Assembly (NCBI GenBank): GCA_945643635.1
Contig: CALZFC010000259.1
Span: 48,501-112,500, forward strand
DNA from: Allodiplogaster sudhausi
Lineage: Eukaryota; Nematoda; Chromadorea; Rhabditida; Diplogasteridae
Direction: 5' to 3'
DNA length: 64,000 nt
Below are positions 31,213 through 44,597 of this stretch, piece by piece. The position numbers and the translations under genes were made by a program. The notes under the pieces were generated by a model. That model made no database searches. It was not told where the DNA came from and was given only the letters and a program-made list of their open reading frames with translations. Position 1 is the stretch's first letter. The number at the start of each line of letters is the position of its first letter.

Positions 31213-32229
31213 TAACGGGCGTGAGGGAGAGAGAGGGAGAGAGAGGAATATAGTGTGAGAGGTGGTGAAATAAGATTTAAAAATATAGACATGTATGTAT
31301 GTACTTTGGAATCTCTTCAATTCGATGTGTCATTTTTTTCCTTGGCGCAATGGATAGGAATGCTGCAATATGATAATAAAATACATTTCCCAATCGACCT
31401 AGAAACGGTAATTTTCGGCTGAACTGAACATGAGTTTCGCAATCAGAGGATATCGCTGAAAAAAAACCAGACAGCGATTTTTTGCGTAAGAAAACAATAT
31501 ATGTGCAAATAATATATCACAAAAAGTTGCAAATGTAGAGAGCAGAGTTGAAATGTAAAGTCGCTCATCGAAGAGTAAACAGGGATAAGACAGAACGAGA
31601 GAAAGGAAGAAGCGGAGAAATATTTAGAGGTGATCGAGGGAATACTCGCATTACACTTATTCTTCTAAATCAATGTTTTTTTTTCGCCCTATATCCCCCG
31701 ATTTCACGGGTTTGCCTGCGAGGTTCTATTCTATATAATTTAATGTTAATGTTGTCACATCATTTAACTGATGTATGATTAAAAAAATAAAAAATGGAAG
31801 AGAGGAAAGTGGAGTAGTGGACGGACAAATGACGGCTTACGATAAGGATTTTCATTTATACATCTACATACGATAAGGATCAGAAACATCTCTCACTCTT
31901 TCTCTCTCTATAACTTTCTCTCTCCTCCTCTCTGTCTCCCTCTCTATCTCTCCTCTCCGTTTCGCTCCTTGGGTGAAACCTAAAACATCTGTGCTGTGTT
32001 CTTTCGAACATTTTTCATCTAGCATTTAAGAAGATCTTTTTCTCCTTCTTCCTCATACATACAATATGGTCATATGCAAAAAGGAGACTTTGATATGCCA
32101 GTATTTACATACCTTATCTTGTGAGTCACCATCAACCATATCTCTTTCACTCTCTTTCTCGCTCTCTCTCTCTCTCTCGCTCGCTCTCGATTTCTCTCTC
32201 TCTATCTCTCGCTCTCTCTCAACCTCTCC

Positions 32230-32276
<47 letters not shown>

Positions 32277-32570
32277 CCTCTCTCCCTATTCTCATTTCTT
32301 CGCACTCGTCACAACATGTTTTTCTTCTTCTTCTTTTCCGGGTTTAAGTTTAAAAAATGTTCCTGCTTCATTCATGTGACATGTTGAAGTAGTGATCGCG
32401 ACAGTGAGAGACAGAGATGGAAAGAGAGGGAGAGCGAGAGAAAGAGAAAGAGAGAGCGAGAGGGAGAGAGAGAAAGAGGGAGGGCGAAAGAGAGAGAATG
32501 AAGAGAGACAGAAAGAGAGAGAATGAAAGAGTGAGAGAGAGAGAGCAAGAGAAAAAGAGAGAGAGTGTGT

Positions 32571-32618
<48 letters not shown>

Positions 32619-32731
32619 GAGAGAGGCGGATCATTTCAAGGAACGACACTTGCTTTCTCTGCCGACGACGGTGCAGCTCTAATAGTTACCTTGGCTACAA
32701 TTCCCTTGGGAATATTCGCGCGAGACATCAT
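30974..32731 (-). CDS. unidentified gene candidate, first and last exons
   Basis: The last exon 31048-30974 reads EIDEESKVILFNQTKG, then a Ser/Glu-rich end and TAA, with an AACAG acceptor. A possible first exon 32731-32690 reads MMSRANIPKGIVAK with a GTAACT donor. Between them are mostly GA/CT arrays; a middle exon near 31722-31690 (KPVKSGDIGR) is only a guess. The family is unknown. Confidence 0.3.
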
Positions 32732-32963
32732 AGACATTTGTCATGCGGACAGAGAGAGTGAGCGAGAAAGAGTAAACAGAAAGTTATAGAAATGGAAAGA
32801 GTGTGTGTGAGAGAGAGAAGGAGAGAGAGAATGGAGAGAGTGGAAAACGAGAGAGAGAGAGGAGAGCGTGAGAGAGAGCGAGAGAAAGAGAGTGCAAGTT
32901 TGAGAAATGGAAAGAGTGTGTGAGAGAGAGAAAGAGAGAGATAGAATGGAGAGAGTGGAGAAC

Positions 32964-32999
<36 letters not shown>

Positions 33000-33009
33000 A
33001 GAGATATGG

Positions 33010-35740
33010 AACCGTCAGGTAAGACGAAAGAGATGGGGCAGACAAGGTCGCCTCATTTCAATTCAATTTTACGTCTATAGCGTTAGTTGTATCCCTGGTT
33101 TAAGAAAAAGATAAATATTTACATGTATTTACTCTAATTCTCGCTCTCTCCTACTCGCTCTCTATCTCTCTTTCTCTCTTTCACAGCTAGATATCGTTTT
33201 CCAGTTCCTTAACAATGCAATGAGGTAATCGTTACCAGAATAGAGTAAAGTTTTCATGGGTTTGTGCGTATGTTTTCAACCTTTGCATAATACGGAAATA
33301 TCTTGAGATGTGAGCAGTTTGCAAAAAATTGTAAACAATATGCATAACGTAGTAATGGTAGAATACATCTGACTATATTTATTTATATATAATAAACACG
33401 CTAACTTTATTGCACAGTTTGTGAAAATAACGAAAATATGTACATAGGTATAGCTACTTGCCTCGGGTACAAGTTACTACAGTATTACTATTGACTTGTT
33501 GGAAATTCCAACTTGGAATATTTGTTATCTAATGAAAAGATATCTGAATTGGTGATTTCGCTAACTAACACAAGTAAAAGTTCTGATATCGAACTACATC
33601 TCTTTCATTTTGTTCAATTTACGCTCGCTTTATGCTGATTATATTTACATACATCCTGACTCATCTTTGCATCCTAAATAAGAGTGAATGAGCGAATTAA
33701 GCATCCTTTTACGCTGCTGATTACAGCAATTTTCAAATCCCCCATCTGTTTTCTCGTCGTTTTTGATTCTTCTTTTTCTTCTTCCTTTGCTAGCCTACTT
33801 TAGCACTGCAAAATTAACGCAAACTGCCCAAGGAATTGGATCTCTTACATGGAGGAAATAATCTTCTTCTCACAGTTATACACCATAAGAGCTATATTCT
33901 TCCTTTCATATGTATGTACGGATGCATTATATAAATATGCATAGCGTATGTATGTATGCTACGTAAATATCTTACCAGCCGCGAAAGAAAAAAAATGTGA
34001 TGAAAATCAGAAACACAGAAATATATGTTCCCCCGTGTCCGCAGTCATTTTTGAATGTATTGGTTACATGTAATATGTAGGATTCGTAAGGGACTTTTAT
34101 TGCTTGTGCAAAATTTATGAATGATTTATTTCCGAGTTATTAATAGACGAACAGGAACGATGAAATCTTGCAGGCACCCAATTAAACATTCATTGGTAAG
34201 ACAAATAAATCCATTCCTGTATGTGCTTAACTCAAGGCATCAGTCGATATGTGTCGCATTTTATCTATTAGTACCCACTCCTTCGAATAGTGCCCCCCCG
34301 CAAGGGTATTGAAAAATCCCCATTCGCTAGGGTATTGAAAAATCCCCCTCGCAAGGGTATTGAAACATAGCACCTATAGGGCTACTATAGAGAAAATAGG
34401 GTAAATGCATATATCTATTTGTACCTCAACCAGAGTGCATATACTTTTTCAGAACAAAAAAAAGAACCACGTGGCAAACGCAGTTGTTTGTCTCACAGTA
34501 AATACTAATAATATTTCATGGATGACAAAGCGCTGGTCTCACAGCGTGGGCTGTGTCTCACCAAAGTTCCCACATGCTTGAGCAAGTAGAGAAAATTTGC
34601 CTTATTGTATGCAGACACAATGGTTATGTGACAGGTTTTCTTTTCTTCGTCATCTTATTTTCTTGCGCGTCTTTAATACTTTCTCTTTCAATCTCGAATA
34701 ACGTTTTTTTGTTATCTAATAAAATCAATGAATCTATGTACATACATATATTCAAGCGCCCACTTTTCATTAGATTTCAAAGAAAAACATATTCACATAA
34801 ATGACCAAATGTCGACATACATACATACATTAACTGGCGCTATTTCAAATTGGAATGTAGACCGGCGGATTCTCGGATAGAATGAGTTTTTTTTTATTGT
34901 TCGAGCCTATTTCAATCTTGATTGCTCTTACTGGAATACAAATAAAGATAAGTTATTACACCACTGGCGTGATAATACGTCATATTGTATATTAGATTTG
35001 AAATCGTTCAAGTTCCCATGCAATTTTGGCTAGACAAAAAGGATAATTTGTTTGAATGAACGGAGAAAAAATACAAGTTATAAATTCTTTTTGATACATA
35101 CATACATACATATTTGCATGTAGTATGTATGTATGTTGATATGTGAATATTGTATATATGTATGTAGGCATCATGTACATGAAGTATGTATGTACATGCA
35201 TATGTAAAAATAATATAGTTATGAACCAACACCAACACGTAATCTCAATGTCGTCATCATTTTCTTTCTGCTCCTACATACTGTTCCGGTTCTACTCATT
35301 TCGTTTCGTTATATTCAAAATCAAGATTCAAAGGCTTAGAGTTACGCGCCATTTCGAGTCTCATATTTGATTGACAGGCTATTTCTGTGTGTTTTTTTTT
35401 GAAAACGAAAAGTTATTAAAAAAAAAACTATTGCGCATAAACTATTTATCCCCGTTTTATAATGTGTGTTCGACCGTGACGAAAGAGCTTATTAGTGTGT
35501 AAATCCTCCTTTGCGTGGGGAACGGCATATCCGGGAACAAAGCTCGTGAAATGCCTCGCACAAGTCCAAAAGCTTGCAATGGCGAATGGCAGATCGGTCT
35601 GCAATGTAACGCTGCACGCAACGTTTTTGTAACGATGCACGTAACATTTGCTTAATTACTTTTGCTTGCCTACGTTTTTTATATCGACGGCTTACTCAAG
35701 ATTTTTACTAGTCTCTCTTACTTTCATTGGTTCTGACGAG
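33010..35740. other. non-coding stretch
   Basis: AT-rich DNA with TATGTATGTACATACA tracts (35090-35200) and the short MITE at 34.3 kb. A minus-strand open stretch near 35450-35640 has some protein-like bias but no splice support. Confidence 0.45.
34256..34401. mobile_element. pogo-like MITE, short deleted copy 3
   Basis: About 145 bp with recognisable ends (ATTTTATCTATTAGTACCC and TATAGAGAAAATAGGG) and three GCAAGGGTATTGAAA-type units inside. The central protein remnant is missing. Confidence 0.6.
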
Positions 35741-35745
35741 TCATC

Positions 35746-35838
35746 ATGCACTTTCCGGTCGAGATATCCGCGTCAGACAATGAAGAAGAAGCAGCGAGAT
35801 GTTTCGATACTCACTTGAAGCTTGAAGAGGCGAAAGAT
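35746..35838 (+). CDS. unidentified exon candidate, acidic
   Basis: 31 codons (MHFPVEISASDNEEEAARCF, then DTHLKLEEAKD) followed by GTGACT in phase 0 and a long CT array. Protein-like composition, no recognised family; the opposite strand also has splice-like signals. Confidence 0.25.
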
Positions 35839-35859
35839 GTGACTTGCTACTTTTTTTAT

Positions 35860-36110
35860 TTTATACTCTCTCTCTCCTTCTCTCTCTCTCTCTCTCTCCC
35901 TCGCTCTCTCTCTCTCTCGTTCTCTTTCTGTTTCTCTCTCTCTCTTTCTCTTTCTCTTTCTGTTTCTCCATCTCTCTCTTTCTCTTTCTCCTCCTTTCTG
36001 TAACTCTTCATTTCTCTCTCGCCCTCTCTCTCTCTTCTTTCTCTCTCTCTTTCACTCTTGCTTCCTCGCATTCTGTCGCTATCTCTCTCCCTCTCTCTCT
36101 CGCCCACTTG
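35860..36110. repeat. CT tract
   Basis: Interrupted (CT)n/(CTTT)n over 250 bp, directly after an exon candidate. Confidence 0.8.
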
Positions 36111-36199
36111 TTGCCTTTCCTTACTCTGAAGTGAACTCGCAATGAGCTTCACGTGTGCGTCAAGGTTTGTGAGAATCAAATATGCTCTTTTCACATCTT

Positions 36200-37160
36200 T
36201 TCACATGGTAATATGGCAAATATGTTTTTGTACGCGCAGAAACCAATAGTTGACATTATATTTTCTTTTTCTTTCTCTTTTTTTCTGTTTATTCAACCCG
36301 TGGCTCACTTTCTTTTGAGTATGAATTAGGAAAGAAAAAAAAAAGAATTTTTTTTATAACACCTGTCGAGGCATACGAAGCTGGAACATGCTGCGAATCA
36401 CATGTGTTTCATACATATGTATGTATTTACATCACCATGTCTTTTCCAAAGTTAATTTACTTTTACATTTTCATCCGCTCCATATTTTTGTCTTTGTTTC
36501 TTCTTCGCCTTCATACCACAATATTTCTCGGTCGTGCTTTCATTTCTCAACTTCTCAATGGCATTTCGAAAGACACGTCTCCGCCACCCTTTCCATTCTT
36601 GACGTAATCGTTTTCTTTCCTTTTTCATCTTAATTTTTTTTTCATTTCCTGCATACATATATGTATGAACATACATACATATATATTTAGTATCTCTATA
36701 TACATATCCATATCCGTGCCCTTTCCTCGCAGGCTTGTTTATAGTTAGTTCAAATTCTCATATTGGTCTAACATCAAATCACATGTGATACAAAATTACT
36801 ACAACAAAATTACGTCTCTATTACACCTAGGGACACTTCTCTCTCTCATTGTCAGTCCGTAACACAAGTAGTCTTGCTGCAAAAGTGCATAAACCTCTTC
36901 TCTTTTTTTTTCTTCCTCGTTTCCAAAAAAAAGAAGAAATTCTCCCATGTTCATTGCGGTGAACTTTTTTTTGCTCATTGCCGCACACTTTTTTTCTTTC
37001 TCACATTTGCCGCATACTTTTTTCCTCATTGCCGCACACTCTGACGCTGCTGGTCTACAATTCCTCAATGCTCCTCATGATTACTCGTTTGGAGCGAGAG
37101 AAAAAAATTAAAGAAAAAAAGTGGGAGCTAAACTCAAGAGCGTCGCACACTTTTAAAAGT
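36200..37160. other. non-coding stretch with degenerate tandem repeats
   Basis: AT-rich; at 36955-37045 a unit around TGCCGCACACTTTTTTTC is repeated about four times. No gene recognised. Confidence 0.4.
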
Positions 37161-37169
37161 GCAAAATAT

Positions 37170-37199
37170 CTGAGAGAAAGAGATTGAAAGAGAGAGATT

Positions 37200-37243
<44 letters not shown>

Positions 37244-37730
37244 AAGACAGAGAGACATAGGGAGAGAAAGAAAAGAAGAGAGTGAAAGATTGAAAAAGAG
37301 AGAGTGAGAGAGATAAAGAGAGAGGGAGAGAGAGAGGGAAAGAGAGAGAGAGAGAGAGGGCGAGAGAGGGAGAGAGAGAGTGAACAGAATTCCTGTTCCT
37401 TGCTCGTCACACCCCTCCTCCTTTCTCAAACGCTGCTACGATTACATATATTGTATGTTTCTCTTATAATTACTAGTATACATACTTGTTATAATTGCAC
37501 GATGTTTACAAATGTAAATTACATACACTGCTCGATGTACATTCGATCTACCACAACCGAATATTAGCCGCAAAATGATTCCTGTTTTTTCTTCCGCTTA
37601 ATTGAAGCTCGTTTGTGTTACGATGAAAATGTCTGAAACTCGTGCATAATGATCAATGTTGACCGAATAGAATCATATTGTTTCCCTAGTCTTTCTTTAT
37701 AGCGAGTGAGAGAGAAATAAAGAGAGTGGT

Positions 37731-37765
<35 letters not shown>

Positions 37766-37970
37766 AAGAGAGAGAAAGAGAGTGAGCGAGCGAGAAGGAG
37801 CTGTATAAAATATTTGTTGCTTTCTCTCTTGTCCTCTGTTCAGACCTCTCATAACAATTTCCATTCAAAGTCTCATCTCTATGCTCTCTGAATACCGTTT
37901 TCACTTCCGCTCACTTGATCTCATAGACTCACTCGTTTTCTAATCTCATCTCTCTCTCTCCCTCTTACCT

Positions 37971-38010
<40 letters not shown>

Positions 38011-38844
38011 ACTCTCTCTTTTCCCTTTCTCTCTCAGCCTATATCTCTCTCTTACCTTCTCAACCCTAAAGCTTCCGCCATGACTCATTGTTTCCCTGCT
38101 TCTGCTTCCAATTCTGCCTGCCGTCATAACCACTTGGAATGAGTGATCCACCTCTCAAGGTGGCTGGCTTACGCTCACTTAATAAGGACGTCTAGATTGA
38201 GGCGAGAGAGGGAGAGAGAGCGAGAATAAGAAAGAGAGAGAAAGAGAAAGAGAAAGAGAGAGAGAGAGAGGAGAGAGAGAGGTGAGAGAGACGAGAGATA
38301 GAGAAGAGAGAATGAGAGTTATAGAGAAGAAGAGAGAGAGTGAGAAGTACTAGAGAAAAAAAGAGAGTGGGGGAAGAACGAGAGAAAGAGAGAGATGAGA
38401 GAAAAGTGAGAGATAGAGAGAGAGAGAGAGACCAGACAATTCTAATCTTGCAATTACTAGTGAGCTCTCTCACAATCGGGTAAAGAAGCACTTTGGGATC
38501 TCTAGCATCCGATCTATTATCTTACTTCCGTCTCAGTCTCTCTCACTATATTAGCAGGCCTTTTATTGTACATACATACATATATCCGTTCCATCTTATG
38601 TTCCTAAATCATAAGACTACATCTGCCCTCAATTGTTTCAACAAAGTGAGAGAAATAGACAGAGAGCTAGAGATAGAGAGAGAGAGAGCGAGAGGTGAGG
38701 GAGAGAGAGAGGGATAGAAAGGTGAGAGAAATAGCGAGAACGAGGCTAGAGTGAGGAGTGAGAGCTTGGGCAAAAGCGAGGTGTGGGACAGGGAAGGGAG
38801 AGAGAAAGAATGAAAAGTGTGAGAGGGTTTTGAGAAAGAACGAG

Positions 38845-38885
<41 letters not shown>
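37170..38885. repeat. cluster of GA/CT arrays
   Basis: GA at 37170-37382, 37715-37800, 38200-38430 and 38640-38882; CT at 37945-38035. Short unassigned stretches and one exon candidate lie between. Confidence 0.85.
38056..38151 (-). CDS. unidentified first-exon candidate
   Basis: 32 codons from ATG (MDHSFQVVMTAGRIGSRSRE, then TMSHGGSFRVEK) ending at a good GTAAGA donor in phase 0, followed by a CT array on the sense strand. Downstream exons were not identified. Confidence 0.3.
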
Positions 38886-38886
<1 letters not shown>

Positions 38887-38889
38887 CAC

Positions 38890-40370
38890 AGATGCTGCAA
38901 ACAGCTTGTTTTGGCATACACCTTACTATGTATGTATGTACATACATGCATATCTCCTTTTTGCTATCGTTGATATCTTCTGAGTTCCTGCTATATGCAT
39001 ATCGAATAATACATAGTATGTATGTATGTACATAGTATTTACTTAATAGATACCTCGAGTAACCTGATCTTTTCTCAAGCGTTATCACCTGCCCGACTTC
39101 GTAACCGTTTACTTCTTCGATATACATACATACATACATATGTATATATTTATAAACATACATATGCACATTCCTATTGACTTTGCCAATGCTTGACGTC
39201 ATCAGTTAGCCTTATCCATTATGGATCAATAACACTTTGCGCTCCCTGGATCGATTCCATAATTGCTAATTAAATGTTATTATGTTTGTTATTGCTAGGC
39301 TGGTAGAGATACTACAAAAAACCTTCTTTCGCCTTCCAATTATTTTGCTTACTACGCATATGTAACTTTCTTTCTTTTATTCAATGTGATGAATGTTCCC
39401 GATTTCCATGACTGAAAGTCTATTTATTTTTTGTAGCCTTTCAACCCTATCTAAATCTTTTGTGCTTTTGAAAGTGCTGGAAAGGAGGATTTATTTGCCG
39501 GATTTAATTAGGTACTTTATCAGGTATTAAACGCATTTTCTTAATGAGGTATTTAATGAGATTTTCGATGAACATTATTGCCAAATCATTTCCTTCAATG
39601 TGTTCCGACAAAAAAAGTTTGCACAAATGCACGAATAATGGCAGCGATTAAGGAAAAAAAGCAAGTATTCAAGAAAAGGGATGAAAAGGATGGATTAAAG
39701 GTTAACGGATTATAGTTTAACAAAAGGTAATTATTGAAGGGAAAAAATATTTAAAAAAAAAAATTTTTTTATTAGGATCACTGTGACCGGTGCGTGAAAA
39801 GGTTTTCCTTTGAAAATGTCTGTGTGTGTGCGGGAGGATGGATCGTTCTTTGAAGGGTTGACCAGAAAAGTTTGTACGAGAAAAAAGGGTTTGTTTATTT
39901 TGTTCTTATCCTTTCCCCCGGTGCTGCTCTATTGTTGCAATGATTTTTTCAGTCTTCTGCCTACATGTATTCAAGCTTGCACAGAGCTGAAAGTAGATGA
40001 TGCTTTTAAATTTTTTTTTCCTAATCGAACCGAATGCCTCCTCCTCACAATGAGTAATAATGAGTAATACATTCGGAAATAAACGTATTCAGACTATTCT
40101 CTCGTCTGCAGTAGTAATGGTGAAATATGCGCATGTAATTTTTAGTTTTATATTCTCTATATTCCATGCACAAAATCTTGAAAAGTCCCTTTTTACAGTA
40201 ACCTGATTAAGTTAGCTCATTTGAATTTAAATTTTTACCGCCTTGTGTTGTTACAGAAATCGGACTGAGTTGGCTTACTTGAAAATTTACAATTAATTCT
40301 TCCCGCCTTGCATTTTTACAGTATTCTGGAGCGAGTTTGACTCCTCATTCTTCCTGCGCCTTCTCCACCC
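38890..40370. other. non-coding stretch upstream of the G-alpha gene
   Basis: TATGTACATACA tracts (38930-39170) and AT-rich DNA. A plus-strand frame from 39816 is open but has no family match. The promoter of the G-alpha gene must lie here, yet no clear element was recognised. Confidence 0.4.
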
Positions 40371-40378
40371 TCCGTGTC

Positions 40379-43300
40379 ATGGGCACGCCAATGTCCATCT
40401 GTCAGGACGCGCGCGGCTCTACGCACGATGCGGCCATCGTCAGAGTGACGGTTGCGCCGCCGCCGCCACCGAGGGCTCGAGGTTATTATTGGATAAGTAA
40501 TTAATTAATTAATTAATTAATTAACTAATTAATTAATTAATTAATTAATTAATTAATTAATTAGACTTATTTATTAAACCTTTTTATATTTTCATTTATT
40601 ATTTATTTCATACATATGTCATGTTTTTATATGAAATAAATAGTATTTATGCCTATTTTTAATCCAATAATTTCTATTATTACTGTTTTGTTTTAAAAAT
40701 TTTCTTCATTATTTCCTCTTGAAGTCTGCCTCATTTTTCGTTCACTCTTCATTTCTTTACTCGCGTCTTCCAATTGGTTTCTTTATATACATATTTATTC
40801 TAACAAATAACAATTCTATCAGATTTTCTATTAGAGCCATTCTTCTTCATTTAGCTTCTTCTCCACTGAGCATATAAAATTTCAAAAGAAAAAAAAGCAA
40901 AGAGACCAGGCAGAAGAAAGAGAGAGAGAGAAGAAAGAGAGAGAGAAGAGAGAAGAGAGAGAGAGAGATAGAGAAAAGAGAGAGAGGGAATAGAGAGAGA
41001 AAGAGCGAGAGAAGAAAAAGAAATGCTTTAGTTCCAAGCTCCGGAGGAGCGAACGGTCAGCAGCCGAAAGGCGACCATCGCCCGAAGCCGGTCATTTTAT
41101 GCATTTTATTTATTTATCTATTTTTTCTTTATTTTAAATTTTAAAATCAATGAAAAAACAACATAATTTTACATTGTAAATTTTTATTCAATTAAAAAAC
41201 TTCTAGTTTAACAGTCCATTACGATAATAATTCTGACTGTAAACAAATGAAAGGTATTTACGACTCTAGCAGAAGAGCAGCAAATGCTTTGATTTAAATC
41301 ATAGAGATATTCTTGCAGAAAACATCAAAAGCATCGGTTGGATCGCAAGCGGACGAATCGTCAAATCTAAGAATATTGCTGCTTGGTTAGTTGGAGAACG
41401 AGAGAGAGAGAGAGAAAGAGAGAAAGAAAGAGAAAGGGAAAGAGAGAGAGAAAGAGAGAAAGATAAAGGAGAGAGAAAAGAGAAAAGAGAGAGAGATAAA
41501 GAAAGAGTGTGAGAAAAAGAGAGAGAGAAAGAGAAAATTATTCACTTTTCAGAGTGAGATATCAATTGGTTCTTGCAATTAGCCGTTAAAACTAATAGTA
41601 TGAATGTATCTGAGGAAGTAAAAATCCCTTTGGCTACCGATGCACAATCAGTTTTTGGCTTTATCTCTATTTTAGGCGGTGCTGATGCCGGCAAGAGTAC
41701 AATCGTTAAGCAGATGAGGTTTGATCGGAAATACTTTCTCACTCCAAACTTTTCCTCTCTTCCTTAATGCGCTCATTTCCGTTTATATTATTGCATGTAG
41801 ATTATTTCTTGACTGAAATATGCTCACTTTCTTGACTGAAATATGCTCACTTTCTTGACTGAAATATGCTCACTTTCTTGACTGAAATATGCTCACTTTT
41901 TTGTGAGAACAAATTCTGAGCACATCTTGAGCCCAACCATGGACGTTTGGGTGCAACGTGAACTTTTGCGGAAGAAAACGAACTATGTAAATTGTAACAT
42001 TTCTTTTTACAGAATCCTGCACATGAACGGCTTCTCTGTGCAAGAGTTGTCCGACTTCCAAAAGTACATTCGATACAATCTCTTTCAGGTTTGAAGATAT
42101 TCGCTCACTTGAATATTTGAGAACCAACGTATACATATCATGCTGCTTAAAATGATTACTACTTTTTTTTAACTAGTCTTATTGACCGAATAATGATGAC
42201 GTGGTGAGAGAGTACGTGAATAAGGGAGCATGTTTTAAGGGGACCAAAAACTCAAGTTTGAATTCGCGCCTTTTTTGCCTGAAAAAAGGCAAGAGAACAC
42301 ATCTGATTTATCGTGACGCACCTATGTATTCGTGTTATTTTATGCAATGGATGAGCAAATGACAAAAGATGCTAAAATAAGAAAGGCAGTTATGCGATCG
42401 TCTTTTTTCCGTAAAAAAGTGTTATTTAATTTTTTTCAGAATTATTCCCTTTATAGATTTTCCACGAAGTCGCCAACGCCATTCTCTACATGTTTTCAAA
42501 GGATATTAGAAGTGAAGATATGGTACGTATTTTTTCTAGACTTACTGTAAGCCTTTCTTTTCTGCATACTATATTTTGACGCCGATATTATGTCAGAAGA
42601 AAGAAATTCACTGTTGATTACTTTAACTTTACAATTCTATTACAATTAGCACCACCGTTATACTATATTCACAAATCTACTATCATTTACCGTACTCCTA
42701 AATCCTATCGTATTTCAGGAGCTGCTCCGTCAATTCGCCGGTCCCATCTCATGGATCGTCGAGATTGACATTGACGCTGAAATCTACTTCCTGCGAAGAT
42801 TCGGAGGGATGGAAGTGGTCAAGAAATTTATGGAAGAACACTGGAATCACACGACATTGCCCGACAATGCCAACTAGTCAGTGAGAAGTTATAGGTTCTC
42901 TCTCTCCCCCTCTCTCACTCTCTCTATATCTATCTCTCTCTCTCGTTCACTCTTTCTCTCTCTCGTTCTCTCTCTTTCTCTATTTCTCGTTCTCTTTCTC
43001 ATTTTCTCTCTCGTTCTCTCCCTTTCTCTCTCTTTCCCTCTCTCTCTCCGAATGATCACTAATGTATGAAAGATACTTTTGCCTATTTACTTATTTTTCC
43101 CCTTTCAATCACTCTGACTCTCTCTCTCTCTGGCTCTACCTTTGTCACTCTTACTCTTTCTTTCTCTATCTGCCATTCTTTCCTTTCTTCAATATTGAAT
43201 GTTTGTATATGTTTTTCCCATGCTTTCCAACCGCAAATCATCAAAAGTATTGAATGCTTTCAAAAGAATGTTCTGAGCGTCACAAAACCGCATGTTTTCG

Positions 43301-43497
43301 CTGATTTTTCCTTTCTATACCAGTTTTCAAGAGTTCTTTATGCTTCTGCATATGCACTTATGTTTCCCTATCAATCTTTCTGAACTCTCTTTCTCTCTGT
43401 CTCTTCCTCATTCTCTCTTTCTCACTCTCCCCCTCTCTCTTTTTCTCTCTACCTCTCTCTCATTCTCTCGCTACATTTCTCTCACTCCCCTCTCTCT

Positions 43498-43553
<56 letters not shown>

Positions 43554-43586
43554 GCTTCATTTCTCACTCCCCTTCTCTCCGTCTCT

Positions 43587-43620
<34 letters not shown>

Positions 43621-43642
43621 CTGTCTCTTCTCCAGTCTCTCC

Positions 43643-43678
<36 letters not shown>

Positions 43679-43906
43679 CCCTCTCTTACACCCTCTCTTT
43701 CTCTCTCTCTCTCTCCCCTCCCTCTCTCTCTCTATCCCTCCCCTCTCTCTCCCTCTCTCCCTCTCTCTCTCTCCCTCTCTCTCTTACACCCTCTCTTTCT
43801 CTCTCTCTCTCTCTCTCGTTCTCACTGTTATTCTTTCTCTCCCTAACTGCCTCGTTCTTGTTCTCTCGCTTTCGCTATATTTCTCTCTCTCTCTCTCTTA
43901 CACCCT

Positions 43907-43968
<62 letters not shown>

Positions 43969-44547
43969 GCTACTTCCCTCGTCTCGAGCGCGTGACCGAG
44001 CCCGATGGCGAGCCGACCGACGACGACATCCTCAATCTGCGCATCCCGACCACGACCATTCAAGAGATCAACTTCTCCTTCTCCACCTGCACGATTAGGC
44101 GAGAGGGGCGGCATTGGTTTGGAAGAAGATAAAAGGAGGATTTTAAGAAGGAAAAAGAGATTTCAAGAAAAAAGTGTAAAAATTCAATATTTATACTTAT
44201 ATTTTATTTACGCACACCGAAGTTGTGAGAAATTTAGCAGTGAAAATAAAATAAATATAACATTGTGCAATATATTTATTTCTTTAAATAATTTAAATCA
44301 AAATCAAAGATATGTATACAGTTTGTTTTGGTTTGTAAATTCAATATTTTTTATACAATTTAAATTTTTTTTTAAAGAATTATTTTATTTATTTATTTGC
44401 ACTTTCAGACTAATCGACGTCGGCGGCCAGCGAACGTATCGCAAGAAGTGGATCCACTGCTTCGAGGGCGTCACCGCCGTGCTCTTCTTGGCATCCATGG
44501 CTTCGTACGATCAGGTAGGCATTCGATGAGGCCGTTATAGAAAGAGA

Positions 44548-44597
<50 letters not shown>

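Larger units (their letters stand above)
30270..33003. repeat. cluster of GA/CT arrays
   Basis: GA at 30278-30330, CT at 30480-30660, GA at 31108-31250 (two arrays joined by AAAGGTAACGGGC-TGAGGGA), CT at 31890-31965 and 32145-32277, GA at 32398-32625 and 32745-33003. Little unique sequence lies between. Confidence 0.85.

Noticed and set aside
31341..31380. tRNA-Arg-like A box (TTGGCGCAATGGATAG)
   Set aside because: No B box or pairing partner follows; probably a fragment or chance match.
35446..35640. Minus-strand open stretch as a gene
   Set aside because: Two overlapping frames look equally coding and neither has convincing splice sites or a known family.
36799..37068. 89-codon minus-strand open frame
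   Set aside because: Much of it translates degenerate CGGCAATGAG-AAAAAAG repeats; no other support.
41573..41767. 64-codon open frame through the G-alpha P-loop exon as the true first exon
   Set aside because: The matching region of the second copy is broken upstream of the acceptor, and the exon at 41319 gives the expected beta-1 strand (LRILLLG) in phase.
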